A stretch of DNA of 64,000 nucleotides from Oscarella lobularis (GCF_947507565.1 NC_089193.1:1856325-1920324), one strand, 5' to 3'; positions 1 to 12,000 are shown, counted from the first letter of the stretch. The notes: generated from the sequence alone by a model not told the origin. Translations and numbers: made by a program.

Positions 1-236
1 GGCCAGAATTACGAAAATGAAGGAGACTGTTTCTTCACCAGTTTCGAGGCTACTGCGCACGTTCAAAATCAAAAAACAGCACGTAGGATATGTCTCTATT
101 GGCAAAAAACACTGGACAAGGCTCGCGGAAATGCCAACGCCCAGGGACTTTGGCCTAGGGAATCCCTCTTGTCATAAATAGTATTTAAACCCCGCGGGTT
201 TCCATCCTGTCATAGCTAGCTTGACAGACTCGGAGA
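1..236 (+). promoter_or_regulatory. Upstream region of the sushi gene, TATA-like box near 181-188
   Basis: No coding signal is seen here. An A/T-rich run (tatttaaa at about 182-189) lies some 50 bp before the first ATG, a plausible TATA box for a short 5' UTR. This is inference from position only. Confidence 0.35.
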
Positions 237-1065
237 ATGCAGAAGCTTCTTGTTCTCTTCATGTTTCTTTCTATGACAATGGCACAGACTTGCAAGCTTC
301 CTTCGTCGTATGAGAAACTCTACAAAAGAGCCTTCAACGACGAAGCACATGACAAAAAACAGAATCTCGTCTTTCTCTCATTCATGTGCAAAGAGGGCGA
401 AATTCTGACGTCAACTGTCAGCGGCAAGATGACGAGAGTTCTCAATTCAACGTGCCACGACGGAAAATGGGAGCCCAACTTTTCAAACTACACCTGCAAG
501 GGTACGAGAACGTGGAGAATAATCCTATTCCATAAATTATTGATTTTGGGAATACAGCAATACGATGTCCAAGGCCCAAGGACACATACTGCTACACGGC
601 AAAGTGGACGCAAATGGAAACGTCGTTACGTGGTCCTGAAATCAACCATGAAGTTGTATTCGAGGCCAAGCGTGGGTACGAAATCAGCGAACCGAAAGCC
701 ATCACGTGTGTCAAAGTCACCGACTCTAAAGCGAGACTCAACGGAAGTCGTCCCACTTGTAAAAGACTCTGTAAAAGTGAGTCTAATTCTATGTGAGGGG
801 GTTTGTTTAGAAATTCTGTCTAGAGCCGAAGATTAAGAATGGATACGTCTTGTCTACAAATGACGAAGATTTTAGCTCAGACGAATTCCTATCGACTGGA
901 GACTACAAAGTGCGCTGCAAGAGGGGTTACAGACTGAGAAAGGGATCAAATCGAAGCTTCTCCTGCACTGAGAACACTAAGAAACGTCGAATTCGGTTTG
1001 CGGGAGGAAAACGGCCCAAGTGCGTTGTGGACAAGGCGAAAAATCGCACCAAATTGCCCAACTGA
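237..1065 (+). CDS. Secreted three-sushi (CCP) domain protein
   Basis: I place three exons: 237-501, 558-776 and 811-1065, with 56- and 34-nt introns, both in phase 1. The first about 16 residues form a signal peptide (hydrophobic run LLVLFMFLSMTMA). Three four-cysteine modules follow, each with the sushi/CCP cysteine spacing: residues about 19-88, then one encoded by each later exon. One module per phase-1 exon is the classic sushi arrangement. There is no transmembrane segment; the protein ends in a short Lys-rich tail. Sushi proteins act in extracellular recognition, complement regulation and adhesion, but the partner cannot be told from sequence. The single-exon reading past 501 is intron read-through. 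The family is fairly sure, the role unknown. Confidence 0.75.
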
Positions 1066-1177
1066 ACATTGATGCATAAAATTTTCGATTCTACGTACTG
1101 TCATAAATATTCGCTGCTTTTTTTCTAATCTGGCCTTACGATATGTGTCCTCGTTTATGCAAAGAGTAAAGTGCAAC

Positions 1178-1198
1178 TGATGATGATGATGATGATGA
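1178..1198. repeat. (TGA)7 trinucleotide microsatellite
   Basis: Seven perfect TGA units lie downstream of the sushi gene stop and before the inhibitor-2 gene. No coding role is apparent. Confidence 0.85.
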
Positions 1199-1210
1199 AT
1201 TGTCCTGGAA

Positions 1211-1246
1211 AATCTCCCCGAACATCAATGATGGTTCGGGGAGATT
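1211..1246. repeat. Perfect 13-bp inverted repeat with 10-nt loop
   Basis: The arm aatctccccgaac (1211-1223) is exactly complementary to gttcggggagatt (1234-1246). The transcript would fold into a stable GC-rich hairpin. It lies between two + strand genes, so it could be a 3'-UTR or 5'-UTR structure, a small-RNA precursor or a short palindrome. The sequence alone cannot decide. Confidence 0.7.
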
Positions 1247-1392
1247 ACCGAGGACGCGGGGAGGGCCCTTATGACTATCCCCGAGCCTACGCATTACGTT
1301 ACGCACCTTTTCGTCTCTCGAACGTCTTCGACAAAGCACTCAAACTCGCGTTTGAGGAATCTTTACATTTCGCAGTTCCCGTATAGAAAGAA

Positions 1393-2068
1393 ATGGCGAC
1401 GTCCGATCCGACAAAACAGCCGAAAAAGGGAATTCTCAAGCAGCGCGGCACTGCCGAACAGTTGAGTTACTTTATAACGGCTCGAAAATCGCTCTATAAC
1501 GCCTCGAAGGTATCCGGGAGTGCGCTGGGACGAAATGAACATTCTAATGACGAATCATCCGGCGGACAAGGACTACGGACACATGAAAATCGACGAACCG
1601 AAGACGCCGTATCAGGCGTACGAAGATCCCGAAGGCAGTGGAGCGGGATCGGAAGCGGAGGCGAAATCGGACGACGAAGCGACGAAAGATCCACTCAATC
1701 TCGAGAATCTCGCTAGCGAGTAAGAAAAAACGGGGTTTTGAGGGATCGATTGTGACGATAGAGTGGGAATTAGGATTGAGAGAGCGAATAAAATGCCTAT
1801 ATGGAGTAAGAAATCGGAGGAGGAGGAGGAAGAGCAAGAGGAAGAGGAAGACGAAGAAGAAAAGAGTGGGTAGAAGATATATAGAAAAATTACTTGTTTT
1901 TATTTATTTTTACCTGGTACTGTAGAACGACGTCTCGAGTTCAAGAGCAAACGACGTCATCACTATGACGAATATCTCATGGTCCAAAAAGCAAAAGAAA
2001 TGATGGAGAACGACGACGAAGATGATGAATATGACAATCAAGAAGAAGATATGCAACAGGACTCATAG
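1393..2068 (+). CDS. PPP1R2: Protein phosphatase 1 inhibitor 2
   Basis: Exons read as 1393-1465, 1521-1719, 1774-1865 and 1926-2068, all phase-consistent. The three PP1-binding signatures of inhibitor-2 are in order: KKGILKQ near the N-terminus (KGILK motif), RWDEMNILMTNHPADKDYG in exon 2, followed by MKIDEPKTPY with the regulatory Thr-Pro site, and in exon 4 RRLEFKSKRRHHYDEYL, matching the conserved KRxxHYNE segment that covers the PP1 active site. Two acidic stretches (Glu-rich exon 3, Asp/Glu-rich C-terminus) are also typical. The role is cytosolic/nuclear inhibition of PP1c, reversed by GSK3 phosphorylation of the Thr-Pro site (family knowledge). A 1520-1723 reading frame beginning with GTG is just exon 2. 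Assignment is secure; exon 3 borders are the least sure. Confidence 0.88.
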
Positions 2069-2089
2069 CACCGAAAAAAATCTAAACTC

Positions 2090-2095
2090 AATAAA
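2090..2095 (+). terminator. AATAAA polyadenylation signal of PPP1R2
   Basis: A canonical AATAAA lies 22 bp after the inhibitor-2 stop codon, followed by AT-rich DNA. It separates this gene from the convergent BET1L gene on the other strand. Confidence 0.7.
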
Positions 2096-2127
2096 TGCAT
2101 GTATACTGACTATTTATCTGGTCACTT

Positions 2128-2586
2128 CTAATGTCTTTTCGCTATTCGTGTAAATAAGGTGTAGAAAACAAAGAAGAGAATGATGAGGCCCAAGGCGAAG
2201 TAGCACGACAGTCTTCTGTTCGATGTGCCCATCGTTGTCATGGATTTTAATCGATTGAACGTGCTAGCCAATAGGGTGCCACCGGAACCGAAGGAATCTC
2301 CCTTGATTTACGGGGATGACGTCATTCTTAGGTAAATTCGCCGTTTCTTACCATGTCGTCTAATAATCGGTTTTGTCCGCGCGTTTCTTGTTCGATATCG
2401 ACGGCTAGCTGTAGGAAATGGTGTTATTTTGCCCGTTTTTGGCTCCCGTCTTACTGATTTGAGTTGAGATACTTTTCCCGATAGATCGCCGACTAGCCGA
2501 TCGTTTTCCTGCTCCAGAAGCTCGTCGACATGTCCGCCTGGCTTTCGAGACTTGCCGCCGTTCATCGGCGATCGACGAAAGTCCAT
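2128..2586 (-). CDS. BET1L: Golgi Qc-SNARE GS15 / BET1-like
   Basis: Three exons: 2586-2455, 2408-2352 and 2301-2128. The protein is about 120 residues, the usual length for GS15 (111). The SNARE helix reads DELLEQENDRLVGDLSGKV, then QLKS and LAVDIEQETRGQNRLLDDM, matching the BET1L pattern (ExENxRMADSLASKVTRLKS...DxDRDAEDQNRYLDGM) including the central Gln-containing layer. A C-terminal anchor of about 19 hydrophobic residues (LGLIILFFVFYTLF) and a short luminal basic tail complete it. The family works with syntaxin 5, GS28 and Ykt6 in intra-Golgi and endosome-to-Golgi fusion. The gene is convergent with PPP1R2 and co-oriented with the sarcoglycan gene 136 bp upstream. BET1 rather than BET1L is the alternative; the LKS...DIE spacing favours BET1L. 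Confidence 0.82.
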
Positions 2587-2722
2587 GAGAAGAAAAAGAA
2601 GACCACGCAAAGTGCGACGACCGCAAGCGCGCTATTCTCAATGAAGATAAATACTCATCTACCCGCAAAACACGTGGACGCACGAACATGAAAGAAAAGA
2701 ACAAGAGAAAAAAATCGACTTC

Positions 2723-4699
2723 CTAAACATCCTGCGGTTCGCTCTCGACGATTCTTTCGCTGCCAAACGACGGCGGTTTGGCGTAGGAAGGAGCCGGTCC
2801 CAGATCTCCCTCAGCGGACGAATAACTGGTCGTGGGACGATGACGTGGCTGTGGCTGATCCGGAGAAACATGGGGATCAACCATAGACGGACTCACCGTT
2901 CCGCTTTCGAGAAATAAAGGCGGTCTCACATAGGCCGGGGGCTGACGACCTGATAAAACGTCAAGATATATAGGATCTCAATAATGAGTTTTTATTTACC
3001 CTCGGAGGGCTTTTTCTCCAGGGTACTCTCGGCGCTTGAATAGCGAGGAGTATCCCTATAGGATGGCACGCTTTTCTTTGGGCTCAGCTCGTCGTCGTCA
3101 CTAGAAAACCTAATCATGAAAAAAGATAATCGATTCTGAGCCATAAACTGATTTATTTGCCCTACATTCCCGATTTTCTGTACGAGTCTGGTCTGTCGAT
3201 TTCGTCATCACTGTGCAGAAGTACCTTTCGATTAACGGGCTCCTCCGCCGGCCGAACTCGACTCGCCCTCTCTGAAATATTAATTATTGAAACCCGATCT
3301 ATTCTAGATACTCTACGTCACCTTTTGACACAAAAGTGTCCCAGTTTGGCTGCACGGGAATGCGACGCAATTTCGTCGAAGCGCCCTGAATCGCTCTCTT
3401 GTTCACAATCACTTCACTAACAGAGAGAAATAACATGAGTGAACCCTAGTTCTAATATTGACTGTACCTTCCATCTGGCACATCTTCAGGTTCATAGGCT
3501 TGCGTTACCTTCCTCCGACCACACATTATATAAGCGAGAATGAGGAAGAGGACAATAGCGACGACCAGTAGAGCAACGACGGTTTTAAGGAAAATATCCA
3601 ATTGATCCATGTCATCGTCACTGGGTCTTGTATCTGGCGTGTAGCCAGTATTGAGTGAACCAGTATATGGATTGGTCTCTGGTTCAATAGTGACCATTTG
3701 GAAGGAGCACCAGTTAATGTCAAGATCTATTGATTGATAGTTGATTGGAAGATCTCGTAATGATCCATCTGAGCATTCTGTTGTACTGAGATTTGCAACG
3801 GCGTTTCTATTAGCTGGCCCGGCAACGATGTACATCCTGAAGACACCAAATTAATTTATTAATTTATTTATTATTGATTTTTTGGTACCCTTCTTTTGGC
3901 ATTTGTCCTGGAGCTGGTCTTGATAGACGAGTACCCTTTTCTTCATAGGTAAAGTATTGAAAAATGTTGATATCAATTTCCTCATTTGAGGACCAAATTC
4001 CTTTGATTTCATTTTCAAAATTCTCCTTATTTGCACTATTTTGATGAAAATCGAAAAGATTCATTGTAGTCAATTGAAACAGGTACAGTTCCTGAGGCAC
4101 TATACCAAATTTAATTAATTATTTAATCAAATTACCCCAAACTATTTACAGCTCCCAGATTCCACACGAATCTCCATCCGCTTAGAAACGGAAGGATATT
4201 GAGTCGAACTAAAAGCCGTAATCTAACGAGAAAAGCAACGCTTACGGACTGACGTAACGCTAAGAGCATTCTTTCTCACGTCCACAAGGGTCGTCGTTCC
4301 TTTTTGGCTGGATCGCGGTGTTCCGTAGAGGAGACCCGGCGAAAGGCTACTGTCGTCGAGAATAAGACGTTTCTGCATGAATTGGATCCAATCGGACGAC
4401 GATACGACGACGTAGGAGATTTCCGAGCCTAGAGAGATCCGGCGGATACGCCCGTCGTACAGTTCCGCCCTCCTTCGAATGCGAACGCTTTTCGCTTGCT
4501 TACCGTCGTTCGAAGTGAAGCCGAAGTCCGCTGGATCGATGAGAACGGCGAAGGCTTCGTTCGCTAGCGTTTCGTGACGAAGCTCCGCTTCCGATTGGCA
4601 CAGAAGCGCGACGACGCATAGGACTAAGAAACGAAACAGTTTCCTCCTTTCGCGGTAAGTAGTCGTGCTATTTCGCTAGAGCAAACCTGTGCGAAACAT
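2723..4699 (-). CDS. Alpha/epsilon-sarcoglycan
   Basis: Nine exons: 4699-4687, 4623-4280, 4222-4150, 4099-3889, 3836-3468, 3416-3322, 3271-3166, 3100-3000 and 2949-2723. A 13-nt first exon joined to exon 2 gives a good signal peptide (VLCVVALLC). The ectodomain matches family landmarks: a WIQFMQKRL...PGLLYGTP block, then VDITAFSSTQYPSVSKRMEI. The single transmembrane helix ends VLFLILAYIMCGRRKV, nearly the vertebrate sequence. The tail has IVNKRAIQGASTKLRR like the conserved HHSAIQKSTKELR block. Sarcoglycans join the dystrophin-glycoprotein complex at the plasma membrane. The C-terminal tail is long and Pro/Ser-rich. An in-frame TAG just past the 3166 donor means retention of that intron would give a shorter tail. 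The start exon is the least certain part; the family is very clear. Confidence 0.85.
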
Positions 4700-4758
4700 C
4701 GTCTTGATGTTTTCGTGCCTTTCGTGCATACCGAAGTCTAGTGCGTTAGCCTACGAAT

Positions 4759-7700
4759 CTACACTTGCAATTCGGGTCCGAAAACCGCGTCGCTGCCGCC
4801 CTCAGCCGAACCTTCGTCGTCGAAAAGAGTGTATTCCGGACCAAATATCGCTATTTCTTTATCCAAGAGATCGATCAGCTCGGAGAACGTGGGTCTTTCG
4901 TGCGGTTTTTGCTTCCAGCACCGAAGCATGATATCGTACCTATGCGAAGACTCCATTCTATCATTTTCTCACATTCAAGACTTACACGCTTCGCTGGCAA
5001 TCGTACGGACGCTCCAAACGGTATCCCTTCATCAGTTCGTTGACCATTTCCTTTATGGACATCACAGCATACGGCACTTCCGCCTTCGTCATAATTTCCC
5101 ACAGTGTCACGCCAAAAGCCCACTGTAGAACCCGTATTAGACCAATCATGTATCCATCCCATAATCCATTGCCTTACCACATCTGACTCTTTGGTGAATA
5201 GGAGATCTTTGATTGCTTCAACAGACATCCATCGATAAGGCAACCGCATCGCCCTCTTGCTCGGATCTTCGACTTTAAGTTGGTAATTATCTGCCACGCG
5301 AGCCAATCCGAAATCAGAGACCTTCACCCTCAAATTGTAGTCGATCCTAATGACCAAATATGATAAGCCAGGGAAGCTGATATTGATCTCAATTCACGTA
5401 CATGCAGTTACGGGCGGCCAAGTCACGGTGAATCACTTTCTTTGCGCCTAAATAGACCATCCCCTTGGCAATCTGTCTCCCAAAATTGAGCTGATCAACT
5501 GAGCTCAATGGCTTTGCCAGAAAGGTCTAGTAGATAAGTAGATACAGCACAGCACATACATATTGTAAACGATATAGTTTACCGTGTTGCTCTCTCCGCT
5601 TCCGCTTGTTGATGCTGATTGACTTGATCGGGCTCTCGACTTTCTCAAAAGCGTTTTCAGATCACCCAGTTCCATGTAGGGGAGTAGAATGACGGGGGAG
5701 GGAGGAAGAAAGCTGCCGAAGCTTAGTTTCGATATTCCGAGCATGTTCATGACGTTGGGATGTTTGAATGTCGTCATGATGATCGCTTCTTTGATAAAAG
5801 CGTTCACTGCCGAATCGGAATCAAAATCTATGGAACATACATATATCTTTGTTCTATGGTCTCATTTTAATTATGTAAGGACCTTGAACGGTTTTAATTG
5901 CTACCAATTCGTCCTTCCACTGACCCTTGAAAACGAATCCAAAATTTCCTATAAATACGCATGCTGACGTCATGAAATTGATAAATAGTTGGTACCTTTT
6001 CCAATTCTATGTTGACTTTTTATTTGTGCTGGATTGATAAACGCTTTGTCAATTTTGTCTTTCAAATCGTCTTCAAGGGCAATTTCGAGTCCTGTCGGCA
6101 GTTCTCCTGAAAATGAGTGTCGCTCATGTAGTAATATACGCACAGCCCTATCCAGTGGTCCCTCTAAAACGTATCGTTGTGAGAAGTCTTGCATGCAACG
6201 TGCACTTACGGTCATCCGAAATTGCTGCTTGGTTCATTTTTGCCAGCATAAGGGCAACAGCAATGATCAGTGCAATAGCTGGCGTACTTGCCAGCATCAC
6301 AACGCTTACCATAAGTCCGACACAGGTATCTTGCCAAAGCAGAGTCGATAGTAGAACACAGTAACCGATCAGGCATCCGCCAACAAATAGAACGGCTAAA
6401 TATTCTCTGTTCCACGTCTTTCTGTGCTCTCTCGCTGTGTGTACCAAGAAGAGAAGCAGAAGAGCGAGGAGGACAAGAGCGCTGTACCAGTAGGCCAACA
6501 CCGATAAGGCGCTTTGACGATCTTCAATGCAAAGTCCTTTCAGAGAACTTGAGCTACTACTCGTGGTGTTCGCAGCGACAGACAACGCTATTTGAATTCC
6601 CAACAGCACGCAGAATCCCGGTCCTTTGAGGCAGATGGTGACAAGGCGAGACGTCATCATGCTGGTTAGTAGACTGATAAACAGCCAAGAAAAACAAATC
6701 GAGTTTCCAATTTGTATCAAAGAGTCGAGAATATAGTCATCGCAGTCCAATGGCTCTAGAACACCCACAGATGATAATATAGCAATTATTATGGAAAACA
6801 GAGCGTCTGTCGATAAAACGATTGGAAGATCGTGCAGACTGATGGATACCAGGCTAGCTTGTCTCTTCTGATACACGTAAAATATGAAAAGGACGGCCGC
6901 TGCTGTAGCAAAAAGTAGAGGTAGAACTACCAAGGAATTGTCTTGGCATGATGGCGCAGTTGTGGGTGCGGACGTTGTGGGTTCATCGCAGAGACACATA
7001 TCGCTACGTGACACCACTGGAGTAGCAAAGCTACACGAAACGGTTTCTGACTGACTTGCCTCTGAGTTATTTTCATAACGCCATTGGCTGTCTTCGTTGC
7101 CGCAGTCATAGTACAAGTAGCCTATTTGGTTGGATTGGAGTTGATTGGTGCGCGTGCTAAAGTTGAAAATGTCAAACTGCCATCGTTTGGGCTGAAGAAA
7201 GGCATAATTGGCTCCTATACAGCTTCGCTTGTTACTCAGCGTGTGTACTAATGCTCCAGTTTGATTGTTATACAGGATAAAGTTTGAAGGCCGATCACTA
7301 ACGTCTCCCGAAAATCGTTGAAAGTCCGTGACGTGAGGAGTCTGTGCTTTTATGTATTCCACGAGCATCATGACGCTGTCCATAATCAACCCAGCCTTAT
7401 AATTGCGACTCAAGATCGAAGACCACCCGTTTAGCGAGTCAGTTAAATTACACGTTCTACGTTGAATACTGCACTCGAAGTTTTGTTCCCAGTAGTCGCG
7501 AAGCCAACAATTTCTCTCGAGTTCTGCCGAGTCGGCTCTCAATGACGTCATGTGGTTCTGAATGCATTCGCTGCTGCCAACGTGATACTGAAGTCCCCTG
7601 ACTTCTACTCCTTTTTCTATCAGCTTGACTATCGATTTCTCTATTGAAGGATAATACGATGGATCCCCCCACAGTTGGCCAATTAGAAATGAATACTCCG

Positions 7701-8682
7701 TTTTCTCGCAATTGAGTCCGTTGTCACTTACGTAGATCTCTAGAAATTCATGTACAAATTCTGTGTTTGCTATAAGAATTATGAATCCTTTGCAAAGATA
7801 TTCTTTCTCAGCCATCCATTCGTTTGTCTGTCTTGGCACATCAAAAACAGTGCATTGACTTGAACCCATTTGGTACGTCGAGCTTGCAAAGGTATTGTTG
7901 TCTTGATAACATTTGAACGAATAATTTCCTGCTTTAGACACAAATTCTTCCAAAAAGACTTGGCCGCAAATGTCGCCGCTGGAGACGACGTTAATATTGT
8001 TGCTATTTTTGGTGCGAATTGCGTACTGAGCAGCGGCAAGTGCCTGCATTTGACATCGCAGTTCCAATTTCACAGCGTTATTGTACGTTTGAATTAGTTC
8101 AGTGTTTTGTATATCATCTTGCAGTGGAGGTTGGTCAGTAAGAAAAAAAATCCCTCGAAACTGTCCCATTGTTATTGCTTCTTTAGCGTCAGTTAGTCTA
8201 ACAGCAACATCCTCAATATCTCCTCTAAGATCACTTCTTTCCAAGTCTCTCGTATTATAAGAAGGACCCAAAATAGTTACCAATGGCTTTTTACTCGTAA
8301 TTATATTCTCACGGTACTCAGGAACGCTACATTCTCTCAAAGTACTAACAGCTTCCGGAAATCGACTGCACGTATCCCATATCTCATATCCAAGCGTCAC
8401 GTTGGGTGGCAGAAGTTGTCTTTCGTTCACGAATTCGATAGCCGTTATGAGAGCCTCAGCTTGCTCTATGGCGTGCCTGTTATACTGAGGCGTATCCAAC
8501 ATTAGACTGCATTCAGAATTGAGAGCAGTAGAATTACGTCTCCCTCCAGCAAACAAAGCAGCGATCGTATACGTTCCAGGAGACTCCATTTTTCGTCTAA
8601 CGTGACAGGCTGACTCGTCCGGACACAGTCCGCGAGCAGCGGAGACCGACAACAAAAAGCAGGCGACGGTGGCCAAGTTCAT
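4759..8682 (-). CDS. Family C GPCR-receptor tyrosine kinase chimera, copy 1
   Basis: Eight exons (8682-6210, 6163-5996, 5948-5883, 5827-5583, 5526-5402, 5346-5178, 5122-4986, 4957-4759) join in phase to 1193 residues. Order: signal peptide; Venus-flytrap ectodomain about 35-560, GABA-B/ANF-receptor-like with many N-glycosylation sites; short Cys-poor, Thr/Pro linker; seven helices about 583-815 with the family C cysteines before TM3 (LDCDDY) and in loop 2 (GLCIED); juxtamembrane region; tyrosine kinase about 878-1150. Catalytic signs are complete: GKGNFGFV glycine loop, VAIK, alphaC Glu in [13 protein letters not shown] (Asp about 1019), DFG (about 1037), LPYRWM and [14 protein letters not shown]. 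The tail is acidic. The ectodomain and helices share one large exon that splices in phase 1 to the kinase exons. Ligand-triggered tyrosine phosphorylation is inferred. The start is the ATG before the signal peptide. Confidence 0.85.
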
Positions 8683-9093
8683 GGTGAACCCAGCGATTTG
8701 AGTGCGGAACTGACTCAAGTCAGAGGTCCGGCGGATGTACTAGCTTTCGCTTTTCAGTTTTCACCGCGGACGCGTTTCATTTTATTAGACGTTTCCGGAT
8801 TAGTGATATAGCTTAGCTAATTAATGTTGATCTTGAAGTAGTGTTACTGGCCAAATACTGCTTCATCTCGACAATTGCAAACTCTATGAAAAAAGCATTG
8901 ATTCGATTTAGAGCTATTGTTTGATATTTAATAATTGGAAGAGGAATAAATCATTCGATTTTTAACTTTAACATTTTTTCGCGGTAAGTACTCGTGTTAT
9001 TCTGCGAGAGTAATCATGGATAAAATAGAGCACGCTCTGCACGCTCCTGATGTTTTTCGTGCATACCGAAGTCTAGTGCGTTAGCCTACGAAT
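8683..9093. other. Spacer between the two chimeric receptor genes
   Basis: This 411-bp spacer holds no ORF. It contains the promoter of copy 1 and the 3' flank of copy 2. The part from about 8978 to 9093 resembles 4645-4758 (shared ttcgcggtaagta and tgcataccgaag), so the duplicated unit extends past the kinase stop codon. Confidence 0.6.
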
Positions 9094-12000
9094 CTACACT
9101 TGCAATTCGGGTCCGAAAACCTCGTCGCTGCCGCCCTCAGCCGAACCTTCTTCGTCGAAAAGTTTATATTCCGGACCAAATATCTCTATTTCTTTATCCA
9201 AGAAATTGATCAGCTCGGAGAACGTGGGTCTTTCGTGCGGTTTTTGCTTCCAGCACCGAAGCATAATATCGTACCTATACGAAGACTCCATTCTATCATT
9301 TTCTCACATTCAAGACTTACACGTTTCGCTGGCAATCGTACGGACGCTCCAAACGGTATCCCTTCATCAGTTCGTTGACCATTTCCTTTATGGACATCAC
9401 AGCATACGGCACTTCCGCCTTCGTCATAATTTCCCACAGTGTCACGCCAAAAGCCCACTGTAGAACCCGTATTAGACCAATCATGTATCCATCCCATAAT
9501 CCATTGCCTTACCACATCTGACTCTTTGGTGAATAGGTAATCTTTGATTGCCTCGACAGACATCCATCGATAAGGCAATCGCGCCTCCCTGCGCGGATCC
9601 CTGTAATATTCCGCCTCGCGAGCCAATCCAAAATCAGAGACCTTCACCCTCATGTTGTAGTCGATCCTAATGTCCAAATAAGATAAGCCAGGGAAGCTGT
9701 ATATCGACCGCAATTCTCACGTACATGCAGTTACGTGCAGCCAAGTCACGATGAATCACTTTCTTTGCGCCTAAGTAGTCCATCCCCTTGGCAATCTGTC
9801 TCCCAAAATTGAGTTGATCGACTGATTCCAATGGCTTTGCCGGAAAGGCCTAGTAGATACATGTACACTAATGAGTAGATTACTTGAGTACATATATTTT
9901 TACCGTGTTGCTCTCTCCGCTTCCGCTTATTGATGTTGATCGACTTGATCTGGCTCTCGACTTTCTCAAAAACGTTTTCAAATCGCCCAGTTCCATGTAG
10001 GGAAGTAGAATGACGGGGGAGGGAGGAAGAAAGCTGCCGAAGCTTAGTTTCGACATTCCAAGCATGTTCATGACGTTAGGATGTTTGAATGTCGTCATGA
10101 TGATCGCTTCTTTGATAAAAGCGTTCACTGCCGAATCGGAATCAAAATCTATGGAACATACATATAACTTTGTTCTATGGTCTCATTTTAATTATGTAAG
10201 GACCTTGAACGGTTTTAATTGCTACCAATTCGTCGTTCCACTGACCCTTGAAAACGAATCCAAAATTTCCTATAGATACGCTCCATGAAATTGTCATGAT
10301 CTGCGATAAACAGTTACCTCTTCCAATTCTATGTTGACTTCTTATTTGTGTTGGATCGATGAACGCTTTGTCAATTTTGTCCTTCAAATCATCTTCAAGA
10401 GCAAATTCGACCCCAGCGGGAAGTTCTCCCGAAAATGAGTGTCGCTCTTGTAATAATATGCTCACAGCCCTATCCAGTGGTCCCTCTAAACCGCATTGTT
10501 GTGAAAAGTCTTATTACCACTACATGCACTTACGGTCTTCCGAAAGTGCTGCTTGGTTCATTTTTGCCAGCATAAGGGCAACAGCAATGATCAGTGCAAT
10601 AGCTGGCGTACTTGCCAGCATCACAACGCTTACCATAAGTCCGACACAGGCATCTTGCCAAAGCAGAGTCGATAGTAGAACACAGTAACCGATCAGGCAT
10701 CCGCCAACAAATAGAACGGCTAAATATTCTCTGTTCCACGTCTTTCTGTGCTCTCTCGCTGTGTGTACCAAGAAGAGAAGCAGAAAAGCGAGGAGGACAA
10801 GAGCGCTGTACCAGTAGGCTAACACCGATAAAACGCTTTGACGATCTTCAATGCAAAGTCCTTTCAGAAAACTTGAGCTACTACTACTCGCAGCGACAGA
10901 CAACGCTATTTGAATTCCCAACAGCACGCAGAATCCCGGTCCTTTGAGGCAGACGGTGGCAAGGCGAGACGTCATCATGCTGGTTAGTAGACTGATAAAC
11001 AGCCAAGAAAAACAAATCGAGTTTCCAATTTGTATCAAAGAGTCGAGAATAAAGCCGTCGCAGTCCAATGGCTCCAGAACACCCACAGATGATAATATAG
11101 CAATTATTATGGAAAACAGAGCGTCTGTCGATAAAACGATTGGAAGATCGTGCAGACTGATGGATACCAGGCTAGCTTGTCTCTTCTGATACACGTAAAA
11201 TATGAAAAGGACGGCCGCTGCTATAGCAAGAAGTAGAGCTAGAACTACCAAGGAATTGTCTTGGCATGATGGCGCGGTTGTGGGTACGGACGTTGTGGGT
11301 GCGGACGTTGTGGGTTCATCGCAGAGACACATATCGCTACGTGACACCACTGGAGTAGCAAAGCTACACGAAACGGTTTCTGACTGACTTGCCTCTGAGT
11401 TATTTTCGTAAAACCATTGGCTGTCTTCGTTGCCGCAGTCATAGTACAAGAAGCCTATTTGGTTGGATTGGAGTTGATTGGTGCGCGTGCTAAAGTTGAA
11501 AATGTCAAACTGCCATTGTTTGGGCTGAAGAAAGGCAAACGTGGCTCCTTTACAGCTTCGCTTGTTACTCAGCGTGTGTACTAACGCTTCAGTTTGATTG
11601 TTATACAACGTGTAGTGTGAAGCCTGATTGTGAATAACTGAAGAAAACTGATGAAAGTCCGTGGCGGAAGGAGTCCGTGCTTTTATGTATTCCACGAGCA
11701 TCATGACGCTGTCCATAATCAACCCAGCCTTGTAATTGCGACTCAAGACCGAAGACCACCCGTTTAGCGAGTCAGTTAAATTACACGTTTTACGTTGAAT
11801 ACTGCACTCGAACTGTTGTTCCCAGTAGTCGCGAAGCCAACAATTTCTTTCGAGTTCTGCCGAGTCGGCTCTCAATGACGTCATGTGGTTTTGAATGCAT
11901 TCGCTGCTGCCAACGTGATACTGAAGTCCCCTGACTTCTACTCCTTTTTCTATCAGCTTGACTATCGATTTCTCTATTGAAGGATAATACGATGGATCCC

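Noticed and set aside
4503-4504. Intron in the sarcoglycan at the gtaagc near 4503
   Set aside because: Reading through stays in frame (NDGKQAKSVRIRRR) while any nearby acceptor breaks the frame.
4689-5128. Plus-strand frames across the receptor kinase exons (also 9100-9463)
   Set aside because: Antisense shadows of kinase exons; the minus-strand reading has all catalytic motifs.
6163-6210. 22-nt (copy 1) and 24-nt (copy 2) introns joining the 7TM and kinase parts
   Set aside because: An acceptor further on (gttttag / ggtttag before AGGGACC) gives the same frame with normal 46- and 48-nt introns and a better pyrimidine tract.
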